Assembly (NCBI RefSeq): GCF_000220395.1
Contig: NW_004087118.1
Location: forward strand, 7,410 to 43,560
Direction: 5' to 3'
From: Ichthyophthirius multifiliis
Lineage: Eukaryota; Ciliophora; Oligohymenophorea; Hymenostomatida
DNA: 36,151 nt
Below, one piece after another: positions 24,731 to 34,908 of this stretch. The notes below the pieces were generated by a model. That model had not been told where the DNA came from and searched no databases. It worked only from the letters and a program-made list of their open reading frames with translations. Position numbers and translations under genes: made by a program. Position 1 is the stretch's first letter. Every line of letters begins with the position of its first letter.

Positions 24731-26398
24731 TTATTTATTATTATTTTAACTTTCTCTTTATATATTGTCTAAAATTATTTCACAATATTTTTTTTTTCTT
24801 TATTATTGTTTTAATATCAAATTTATTAAAAATAAAAACAATATTATATTTTTTTTAATATTTTAGTTAATTTTCTTAGATTTTTTTAAATATAATAATT
24901 AAATATATATTTTCTATTAATATTTATTTTTAATAATTAAAAAAAATTATTACAAATTTTTAATAATGAATATTTAAAATAATATTTAAATTTATAAATT
25001 TTATATCGATAATTAATAATTAATTAATATAATATTTTAATATTATTATTAACATATTTATTTTATTCTAGCACATTATATATTATTAATTTAATTTATT
25101 ATAATAAATCTATAATTTATATAAAAAATATCATTTTTTATAATTTTTTATTTGTTAAATAATGTATATTATAAATAATACATTTAATTTTTTACTCATA
25201 AAAAATAATATACTTATACTAGATAATAAAATTAGTTTTCAAAAATATTATACACAGAAATTTGTGATTTCTAATAATTAAAAATTATATTAAATACAAA
25301 ATTATTATATAATTATTTTTTATATAATTAAACTTATTATTTATAATATAATAATAATATATTTAATAACTATAAATTGTTTCTAAGTAAAATTCAAGAT
25401 TTTTATTATTAACCGCAATAAAATAATAAGGAAACAAAAACATATGTAATATATAAATATTTCTAATTTTATTAGATAATTTTGATAAAAAAAAATTAAT
25501 TTTAAAAAATTATATAGAGATAGAATTTATAAAAAATAAAATAAAAATTAAAATAAAATATAAAAATATAATAATATTAATATATTTAATTATAACAAAA
25601 ATAAAAATATTATATATATATATATATTTATATATATTTATATATATTTATATATATATTCAATTTTATCTTTCTATTGTATTTTTATAATACATTTATT
25701 TTTTTTCAATTAATAATACATTTATTTTTTGTCTATTAATAATTAATTTTTAATTAATTATATTTTAAATAAAATCTTTATACATTATTATATTTATTTA
25801 ATAATGAAAAGTTTTATTATAATTCTAAATTATATACAGCAAAATTATTTAAAATCTATTTTTTTTTTAATTTATTATTGTATATAATATTTTTTTTATA
25901 GTATTTATATAATTACATAAATAAATATTTTTTCATTTTTAAATTTATTTTGTATATCTTACAAACCAAGTTTTTTTGAAACAATTAATTTTATATTGTA
26001 AATAATAATTTATAAATACATTAAAGCATTCAAAATAAGTAAATTTTGGTTAATAATATTTATTTCAATTATGATTATTTTAAAAATATGTAAACAAAAA
26101 AACCAATAAAACAAATTAACTAAAAAAATTAAAATAAAATTAAAAAATTAATAAATATTATATATATATATATATATTTCAACAAAATTAAATATTTAAT
26201 AATGAAAAATATGAAAATATTTATATAATATTTTATATTTAAAATTATAAATTATTAATTTATAATTATATTTATATTTTCATATTTTTAATATATTAAA
26301 TAATAGTTATATATTAATTATTATTTTTTATTTATAATATATTAATAATTATATATTATTTTTTATATATTAAAAAAAACTAATTTTAATAATATAAA
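23803..26398. other. Gene desert, about 2.6 kb
   Basis: Nearly pure A/T with AT-dinucleotide tracts (around 24000, 24660-24730 and 25610-25660). No coding-like segment on either strand. It would contain the transporter promoter at its left edge and the promoter of the small membrane protein at its right edge. Confidence 0.7.
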
Positions 26399-26794
26399 AT
26401 GAATTTTTTATTATTTTTTATATTTATGTTATTATTTATTTTATTAGAATGCTTACATGAAAATTTAACTAATTAAGAATAGCAAAGTTTAGACACAGAT
26501 AATTAAAATTAAAAAAGCTATATGTAAGAAACAAATTAAAAAAATAATTAAATATTGAATAGAAAATAAAAACAATTATATATGGGTTTAGGCCCTTAAA
26601 TAAAAATGAAAACATACTAAAAAAATGACTAAGAAATATAGATGAAAAAATAAATAATTGTTATATTGTTTATTATTGGTTTAATAATAGTCGGATTAAT
26701 TGCATTTTTAATATTAAGAAAATTAAAAAAAATTAAATAAATAGATAATTACAAATTAATTTAAAATCAAGAAGAAACAAAATAAATATGTTGA
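26399..26794 (+). CDS. Small type I single-pass membrane protein
   Basis: A complete intronless frame from ATG 26399 to TGA 26792-26794 encodes 131 residues. It opens with a strong signal peptide (MNFLLFFIFMLLFILLECLH). A short Gln/Asn-rich luminal or extracellular part of about 65 residues follows. Then comes a single membrane span (IIVILFIIGLIIVGLIAFLI), flanked on its C-side by basic residues (LRKLKKIKQ), and a short cytosolic tail ending in Cys. The charge distribution predicts N-out/C-in topology. No family recognised; such short membrane proteins are poorly conserved in sequence. It sits alone between A/T deserts and is called on domain organisation and exact start-stop framing. Confidence 0.75.
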
Positions 26795-26948
26795 AATATT
26801 TTATTATTAAAAACATATTTTTATATCTAAATATATATAGAAAAAATAATTAAATTTATTTTTTTTAATATAAAAAATAATTATTTTTTGTTTCATATAA
26901 ATTGCATTTACATGTTTTTATTTTCTTTTATTATTTAATTTTAAGTTT

Positions 26949-26979
<31 letters not shown>

Positions 26980-27483
26980 TTATTATTTTTTTCGTAGGTT
27001 TTCAATATAATATAAAAAATATTTTTGTTAATAAAAACTTTTTTATTATAAACAAATTTATAATTATTTATTACTAATTAAATCATTCTATTAAAAAAAT
27101 ATAATTTTTAAATATTTTTAAATATTTTTAAATTCTAATATTTTAGTATAGATGACTTAATATAATTATATTTTTAGTAAATACTATATATATAGATATT
27201 AAAAAGAAAAAGAAAAAAAAAATATATTTTTTTTTTATTAAAATAAACTAATTGTATTTTTTTTTTTTTTCCAATAAATTAATATTTTATTAAAAATTCA
27301 GATTTTTAAAAATATATTTAAAAAATAAAATATATATAATTGGTATTAAAAAAATAAAAAAAAGTATATAAATTTTAATATAATAACATACTAAATAATT
27401 CTACATAAAAAATTAAGAGAGTAAAATTAATATTATTTTTTATAAAAAAAAAAAAAAAAAAAAAAAAATATCTAAAAAAAGAT
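26795..27483. other. AT-rich spacer
   Basis: About 700 bp of A/T-rich DNA between the small membrane protein and the kinase, with A and T homopolymers (for example A23 or so at about 27447-27468). No gene or RNA seen. Confidence 0.65.
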
Positions 27484-28460
27484 ATGAATTATAAAAAAAC
27501 AATCACTTAACATTCATTAGAAGTCCTCGATTTTTTTAAATAAAGGCATATTTCTTTAAAATATATAGAAAGTGGTAATAATTCAATAATATCTTAATTA
27601 ATTTACACTAAAAGGAAAAAAAATTCTTTAAAGTTAGTCATAAAGGAAATAAAGCATTTTTCTCAAAATCATTCTGATGAGTGTAAATATTTAGAAAATG
27701 AAATAAATTAATTAAACAAATTTGATCATAAAAACATTATAAAATTAACCAAAAACGAAGTTTTTTTTTCAAAAAAAGCTGCTTAATTTTCCTTCCTTTC
27801 GCAAATTAAGATTTATTTGATTTTGCCTTCAAAAACAAGAGCAAAAAAAATATTTTATACATAAAAAAATGTTTTAAATAAATTTCATAGGCCCTATATT
27901 ACCTACACGACGAAAAACAAGTTATCCATGGGGACTTAAAGCCTGAAAATATATTTATTTTTGGTAAATTTACATTCAAACTAGCAGACTTTGGATTTTG
28001 TAGACCTGTAGAGAAATTAAAAAGTAGACTTGAGTGCATAAATAAGTATAAAACACGTCTTTTGAAATATTTTCCACCTGAGTTTGTAGATTGTTTTGAA
28101 AATAAAGACTTTAATATGGAATAAATTAATGAATTTAACATTGATATTTTTGCATTTGGAATAAGTCTTTTTTAAGTGGTTTTTTTATAATGTCCTTTTG
28201 ACCATGAAAATGAGTTTTATTGTGAAATTTAGGAATTAAATTTAAAAAAGAAGAAATTTTATCATAAAGAGGATTGTTTTTATAAATTATTGTATAGTAT
28301 TTAAGTTTAAAATTTGTTCTGGAAATAATTTTAGAGTTAATTTTAAATTATAGACTTGGAATTATTTAAAGATCTTATTTTAAAAACTATATGTCCTTAT
28401 CCTGAGGGAAGAATTTCAATTTATGATATTCTTAATCATCCTTGGTTAAATAATTTTTGA
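27484..28460 (+). CDS. Protein kinase with an HGD catalytic loop
   Basis: ATG 27484 to TGA 28458-28460, about 325 residues, essentially only a kinase domain. Landmarks: the ATP-site lysine in LVIKEIKHF (about K54), an alphaC glutamate in YLENEI (about E71), the hinge-side LIFLPFANQDLFDF, the catalytic loop VIHGDLKPENIFIF (about 149-151), DFG in KLADFGFCRP, a PPE motif in KYFPPEFV, and the F-helix DIFAFGISLF. The family-typical HRD is HGD here, so the RD arginine is missing while the catalytic Asp, Lys and Asn are kept. The glycine-rich loop (ESGNNSIISQL) is poor in glycine. Activity is therefore likely but regulation unusual. The T9 run at 27761-27769 needs one extra T to join the two lobes; with it the CDS is 326 codons. 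No intron. A decayed partial copy lies 1.3 kb downstream. Confidence 0.85.
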
Positions 28461-29734
28461 AAAAAATTTTATAAACTTTTATTTATTAACTTTTTTTTTT
28501 TTTTTTTTTTTTAACAAAAAAAAAACATATTTTTAATTTCTTTCTTTTTATTTTTTAAAAAATTATATATTAATATGTATGTATAAAAAAATCATTATTA
28601 TATAAATATAATTAAACAAAGAAACAAAAAGCTTAAAAGGTAATTTTTTTTAATATATAAGAAAAATTTTATTATATTATAATTTATATTTCTTTTTATT
28701 TCATAAATTTATTATATAAATATAAAAAAAAATAATAAAATTATTAATTTTATAATTTTTATATTATTTTTTTATATATATATTTATAAATTCTTATAAT
28801 ATTTCAATTGATATATCATTTTAATTAAGTATTTAATATTAGTATAATTATATATATATATTTTATTAATTATTTTTTTCTTTTTTATTAATTAAATAAA
28901 TTAGTTATATTATTTTTTAAATACAGATTATCTTTTAATTTTTCATAAATTTATTAATAATTATTTAAAAATAATAAACTTTTATATTTTATATATTTAA
29001 TTTTTAAATATTATTAATCTTTTTTAAATTATATTATTTTTATATTTTATTATTTAATTACTTAATAATATTTAAAATATTTATATTTTATTATGATTTT
29101 TACATTATTAAATAAAATTTTATATTATATACATTAATTTTTTTTTACTATTTATATATGTAATTACAAAATAATAAAAAATTATATAAAAATAATTCTA
29201 TTTATATATACATATGTATTAATATTTTTAAAGTAATATATTAAAAAATAATATATATATTAATAATAATTAATTAAAATATTTTATAAAACTAATATTA
29301 CTTAAATTATAAATAATATCATAAATTATATTGAAAATGTTTAATATATGTAATTATATATATATATGTATATTTTTATTTTAAATTATTCTGATATTAA
29401 AATAAATTTTCATAAATAACTTTTTTTTATTACTCAATTAATTAATTTAGTAAATTTATTTTTTCCTTTATATTTTATTTATATCCCTATTTAATTTTAT
29501 TTTAAAAAAAAAAATTAAAATACTTCTTTCTTTAAAAAATTATAAATAAATATATTATATATTAATAAAAAAAGATATAGTTTATTAAAACTCATTATAT
29601 ATAATTACATAATTGATTTTAAAAGAAAAATAATAATAAAAAACAAACCTAAAAAAAAAAAAAATTACTTAAAAAAAAAACAAACTAAAAACATTCATTA
29701 CGTAACTATTTTATTTTTAAAAAAATATCTGATT
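28461..29734. other. AT-rich spacer between kinase and its relic
   Basis: About 1.3 kb of almost pure A/T with T and A homopolymers near its ends. No traces of the kinase N-lobe could be found here, so the downstream copy seems to lack it or to have lost it beyond recognition. Confidence 0.65.
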
Positions 29735-29985
29735 ATCCGTTCTTTTTGTAAAATAATATTTATTTATATTTGCCTTTAAAAAAAATAAAAAAAAAACATT
29801 TCTATATCAAAAAATATATTAAATAAACTTCAGCACTATATTATATACTAGATGAAATACAAGTCATCCACGGTAGCTTAAAGCTTTAGAATATTGTATA
29901 TTTGATAAATATCCATTCAAAATAGCTGAATTTATATTTTTAAGGCCCTTAGAAAAATCATAAACTCGATTTGTATTCATTTTAT
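29735..29985 (+). pseudogene. Decayed partial copy of the upstream kinase
   Basis: This stretch aligns with the middle of the kinase at 27484-28460. Pieces read LFIFAFKKNKKK (parent LFDFAFKNKSKK), ALYYILDEIQVIHGSLKLQN (parent ALYYLHDEKQVIHGDLKPEN), and KYPFKIAEFIFLRPLEK (parent KFTFKLADFGFCRPVEK). The catalytic Asp is now Ser and DFG is EFI, so it cannot encode an active kinase. The pieces lie in different frames with TGA stops between them, and neither the N-lobe nor the C-lobe is present. It is best read as the remains of a tandem duplication; the heavy divergence suggests it is old. Confidence 0.8.
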
Positions 29986-30181
29986 TTAAAGATATTATAA
30001 GCTTTTTACTTTTGATTTATTTTTATAAATAAACAAACAAATATAATATAATATATAATATAATATTAGTTAAAAAAAACCTCCAATTTTAATTTTAAAT
30101 TTATAATAGAATTGCTTAACTTTTAATTTTTTTTTAAAAATATAAAAAAAAAATATATATATATATAAATATTATAAAAAA

Positions 30182-30482
30182 ATGGACATTAAAAAATAGT
30201 CATAAGAAGAATCAATTACAGTAGTTGTAAGATTCAAACAAGAAAAAAACATAAATCAAGTAAAAATTAAATATATATATAATCATCATAAAAATAATAA
30301 GGAAAGTGACTGGCTAATAAACGAAGAGCAACAATCAGTCCAAATAAAAATCCAAAACAAAGGCCAAAAAGTATTTAATTTCGACGGCGTAACCTAAAAT
30401 CTATCATAAAAGCAAATATACGAAAACTACGCAAAATAATCTATATTAAAATTGTAAAATATAAAAATAAAAAATAAATATA

Positions 30483-30550
<68 letters not shown>

Positions 30551-31618
30551 GTCTCTAAGGATATAATAGCACTATATTTACATATGGTTAAACATCCAGT
30601 GGTAAAACATATACTATGCTTGGTCCTGAAATAGTTACATAAACGATAATAAAGAATACAAATTAAATACCTAACGAAATAAAAGAATTATACGGTATAA
30701 TGCCTCGTAGTATAATAACAATATTTGATGGAATAAATAAAGGAATAATAAAAGATGGTTCTTAATATATATTAAAATGCTCATATATAGAAATATATAA
30801 CGAGAATATATATGATTTATTATCTAAAAAAGAATAGATTTCTTTAAAACTTCGCGAACATAAATTCCAGGGTTGGATAATTGAAGATTTAGAGGAGAAA
30901 ATAATAAAAGAACCGGAAGAAATATTACACTGGTTATCCATAGGAACATAAAATAAATCTGTCACATAAACAAAGATGAATGAAAGAAGTAGTCGATCAC
31001 ATACAATTTTTACTATTTTTTTAGAATAAAAACTCACTAATGGTATATTTAAATTAAGTAAGTTGAATCTTGTAGATTTAGCAGGTTCAGAAAAATTAGA
31101 TCATGCCTAAACTACAGGATAGTCAAAGGAAGAAACTAAAAATATTAATAAATCATTATCCTACCTATAGCATTGTATAGTAAGTCTTAGTAAAGGAGAA
31201 TACGCTAATTTCAGAAACTCCAAATTAACAAGAATATTAAAAGATGCTTTAGGAGGAAATTCGAAAACTACTTTAATTTGTACAGCTTCTATGAAAAAAG
31301 AATATGAAAATGATACTTTAGGTACACTTTATTTCGCTTAGAGGGCTAAAATGATAAAAAATAAGGTACAAAGTATTTCAATAAAAAGAAGTTAGGAGGA
31401 ATTATAAGCACTTTTAGGAGAAAAAGAAAGAGAAATATAAAAAATAAAACGTGTTTTTTACGATTTAATAGGAAAAATTTAAGATGAAGATTTAAAGGAA
31501 GAATATATATAAATTTTAGGCAAAAAAGAAGATGAAAACGAGGATTTTTTAGAAAAAAAGTAGAAGTAGAAGATGAAGAATAAGAATAAGAATAAGATGA
31601 ATAAATAGAATAAGAAAA

Positions 31619-31676
<58 letters not shown>

Positions 31677-33373
31677 TATAATATTTAAAAAGAAGAAGAA
31701 ATAGAAAAATTAAACATAATAATAAACCAATTAGAAAAAAAACATGAAGAATTTCTTTAATAACTAAAAGAAGAAGAATAATATAAAGAATAGAAAAAAA
31801 ATGAAAAAATATAATAACTATCAATTTTTTAAATCTAAAACGAGAAACTAATGGAAAAAATAGAAGAATATTAATAAATAATAAACATTAAAATAGATTC
31901 TATATAAACTAAAGATGATGAGAACAAATTACTAATTGAGTAAATTTAGACTTTATAGAAAAAAAACGGACAAATACAATCTTAAAAAGACTAGATATTA
32001 TTAGATTTATAAAAAAGTCTTTATAATATAAGTTAATTATAATTAGAAAACACTGAACTTTTATAAAATTTTAATTTTAAATCTGATATATGCAAACAGA
32101 AAACTGACGAAATATTTTTATTGGAAAAAAACCTAAAAAAATTATAAAATTAATATGAAGAAATTTCATAATTTTATAATTTAAAAAAAAACAAAAATTC
32201 ATAAAATATTTGTCAAAAATGCCAATCAAATGAAGAAGAAATTTCTTAATAAAAAAAATTAAATTAAATACTTACTGAGTAAATTTTCCTTTAAAAAAAA
32301 AGAATTTCATAACTTATTGAAGAACTTAAAATCTCGCAACAAAAAATATCAAATCTTTCATTATTTTAATTCTCTAAATAACCTAGTTCTAATTTTTTTC
32401 TATAAGAAAATGCTAAAAATATTTCAAATCTCTTCTAAATAGAACTTCGTAAGCTCAAAAATGAAAAATAACGTATTTAAAAGGCTAAAAGTGACCTAGA
32501 ATTCAAACATAACTTCATTATATAGGAAATAAAATCACAAAAAGAGTACATTTAATCTCAATTATAGGCCAAAGAAACAAAAAGAACTATTCTTATTACT
32601 AAAGTATGTAAAACTCACTCTTAGACTTTACAATGATGAAAAACCAGCTCGAAAGTATCAAAAACAAGTAATATTTAAGGGAAAAATAACAAGCAAAAAT
32701 ACTTTCTGAACACTAAAATAATAATAATAAGTCTATTTTAAGTTTTTTTTCTGGACAGAAAAATTATATAAATTCATTTGTTAAAATACCTGAATAATAT
32801 CAAATGTTTAGTGATGAAAAACTGAAATTTTTCTACTAAAATAAAAATTAATAGGAAAATGAAAAAATAATGCTTTTTGAAAATGAAAAAAATATACTTT
32901 ATGAAAATGATATATAAATATAAGTTGATATAGAATCTATTTAAAATGAACTTGAATGTTAAGAAAATATATACTAAGATTAAGATTAAGATTAAGATTA
33001 AGATTAAGATTAAGATTAAGATTAAGATTAAGATTAAGATTAAGATTAAGATTAAGATTAAGATTAAGATTAAGATTAAGATTAAGATTAAGATTAAGAT
33101 TAAGATTAAAATAAAAATTAATATTTAGATAATAAATAAGTAATAAATTAAGATTAAGATTAAAATAAATATAAAATTTAAGATTAAATTAAATATTAAA
33201 ATTAATAATAAAAAAAAAATTAAGATTATCATTAAAACTAAGATTAAAATTAAGATTAGGATTAAAAATAAAAATAAAAATAAAAATTAAATTAAAATTA
33301 AGAATAAGATTAAAACGAAGAAATAAACAAAAAAACTTTTTGTAGCTTTTTCTAAGATATTATAGAATTTTGA
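30182..33373 (+). CDS. Kinesin-1-like motor protein with Asn and Asp-Gln repeats
   Basis: ATG 30182 to TGA 33371-33373; about 1016 residues. An N-terminal motor spans about residues 10-365: P-loop TYGQTSSGKTYTM (about 103-110), switch I NERSSRSHTIF (about 234), switch II LVDLAGSEKL (about 265), NSKLTRILKDALGGNSKTTL, and YFAQRAKMIKN closing the domain. GQTSSGKT and the (F/Y)xQRAKxIKN ending are most like kinesin-1, a plus-end microtubule motor; the assignment within kinesins is tentative. A long coiled coil follows, interrupted by an Asn run. Near the C-terminus about 22 Asp-Gln pairs lead into imperfect copies and a final KTFCSFFQDIIEF. Intron 1 is 30454-30551, mostly AT repeat; it restores FLQGYNSTIFTYGQ. 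A second intron, 32604-32647 (GTATGT...ACCAG), fits the frame. The A7 run at 31553-31559 needs one extra A. With these the CDS is 1017 codons. Confidence 0.9.
30484..30549 (+). repeat. AT-dinucleotide tract filling kinesin intron 1
   Basis: Most of the 98-bp first kinesin intron is an AT microsatellite. The intron is otherwise canonical (GTAAAA...TATAG), so the repeat probably arose inside a tolerant intron. Confidence 0.85.
31620..31677 (+). repeat. (AAT)n tract encoding poly-Asn in the kinesin stalk
   Basis: About 18 to 19 AAT triplets in the kinesin coding frame give an uninterrupted Asn run between two acidic/Gln-rich coiled-coil segments. Such runs are common in AT-rich genomes and probably form a flexible hinge. 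Confidence 0.9.
32975..33109 (+). repeat. (GATTAA)n hexamer tract encoding (Asp-Gln)n
   Basis: About 22 perfect copies of a six-base unit, followed to about 33320 by degenerate copies. In the kinesin frame each unit is Asp-Gln (GAT TAA), and the frame stays open to the true TGA at 33371. Under the standard code the same DNA would read as a Lys-Ile repeat in another frame, which is spurious. Confidence 0.9.
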
Positions 33374-33494
33374 AAATATATATATATAATTTTTATAAAT
33401 AAAAATAAAAAAATTAAATATATTAGTAAAATATGATTACAATATAAGTGTATAAAATTTAAAAAAAAATAATGTTAAATATATGTATTAAAGT

Positions 33495-33533
<39 letters not shown>

Positions 33534-34503
33534 TATATATATATATTTTATTTTTATAATATTTTTCTTATTAATTTGATATTATATAATATTTTTTTAT
33601 TTTTTTTCATAAATATTATATTTTAATATAAATTTATGTATTTTACTAAAATTTTTTTAAAAAAATTATTTATTAGATTATAATTAAAAGAATAAAAATT
33701 CAAGTTTTAATAATTTTAAATTTAGAAATTTTAAGATTATCATTTTAAAATATTCAATTCAAACATAATTTTGATAACATAATATAATTATAAATTTAAT
33801 AAAAAAATTATTTTGATATTAAAAAATTTATTAAATACTTTAGAAATTATAAAACATTAAGAAAATATTAAAAATATAAATTATATTTGTTCAGAAAATA
33901 AAAGTTTAAGCGTTCTTTAATCAATATAAATAATACTAAGTAATTAAAATGATTTATAAAATAATTATTAAGATTATTAAGAATATTATTATTAATTAAA
34001 AAATAAATTAAAATCATTATAATAAATTTAATAAATAATTAACAAGAGTCTTTACTATTAAAAATTTATAGAAATGTATCTAATGTTATTTTATAGAAGA
34101 AATTAAAAATTATTTATTTTAATGAAAAAAGTATATAATTTTTTATAAATATAATTTATATATAATTAAAATTTAGCTAAAATAAAAATAAAAAATTTAT
34201 TAATATATTTATATATTTATTGAAATATTATATTGTATATATATTCTAATAATTAAAAAATAAGTGTATCAATTATTATTTATAAAAGAATTTTTATATT
34301 TATGTAAAAAAATAGAAAATTTACATGTAAAATATATATATATATATATAGCACATATTTTATTATTTAAACTTCTAAATTTTATAACATATTTTTCTTA
34401 TTGATTATAGCAAATTAACTAAAAGAAATTTTTAATTCTATATTTATTCAACAATACAAATTTTATTTTATTTAAAGAAATTTAATTTATTCTATCTTTT
34501 TTT
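33374..34503. other. AT-rich intergenic spacer
   Basis: About 1.1 kb between the convergent 3' ends of the kinesin gene and the small coiled-coil gene. Holds an AT-dinucleotide tract at about 33497-33548; no gene or RNA seen. Confidence 0.65.
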
Positions 34504-34728
34504 TCATTTATTAATTATAATACCATTTATTAGTTTATTCAAGTCTTATTAATTGTTTTAATCTTATTGTAAAAAAAAAAATTATTTATTAAGTAATTAT
34601 ATCTTAATTACCTTAATTGTATTAATTTTATATTAACTCTTCTATTACAATGTCTCTTTTCTCAATTTCTTCTTATGCTGCAACTAATAATGCTTCTAAT
34701 TCTATAACTCTATTTCTGAGCTATATAT

Positions 34729-34775
<47 letters not shown>

Positions 34776-34908
34776 AATATATATTTTTATATATATATAT
34801 TATTTTTATTATAATTACATGCTCATTTTAATCAATAGATTCATTTAATAAATTCTGCATTTAACTTATTTTTTTATTTTATGAATTTCTTTTTAATTTA
34901 TTTTTCAT
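34504..34908 (-). CDS. Small three-exon coiled-coil protein
   Basis: Minus strand, ATG 34908 to TGA 34504-34506. Introns 34721-34818 (98 bp, largely AT repeat) and 34563-34611 (49 bp) are both GT...AG. Exons of 90, 109 and 59 nt add up to 86 codons, 85 residues. After a basic N-terminus (MKNKLKRNSQNKK) come heptad-like segments, MQNLLNESIDQNEHLRNRVI and ELEALLVAAQEEIEKRDI, with leucine, isoleucine and valine spaced as in a coiled coil. The end is LNKLINGIIINK. It resembles a dimerisation leucine zipper without an attached catalytic domain. It could be a free small coiled-coil protein or the first exons of a gene whose remainder I cannot see. No family recognised. The exact phase match of three exons supports it. 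Confidence 0.7.

Noticed and set aside
27899-28141. Minus-strand 80-residue frame
   Set aside because: It is antisense to the catalytic core of the kinase.
30762-31037. Minus-strand 91-residue frame
   Set aside because: It is antisense to the kinesin motor domain.
31549-31824. Minus-strand Tyr-run protein
   Set aside because: It is antisense to the (AAT)n Asn run of the kinesin stalk.
32946-33128. Lys-Ile repeat protein, or telomere-like repeat
   Set aside because: It is the wrong frame of the GATTAA tract in the kinesin tail. The unit is not the CCCCAA-type telomere of ciliates and lies inside a gene.
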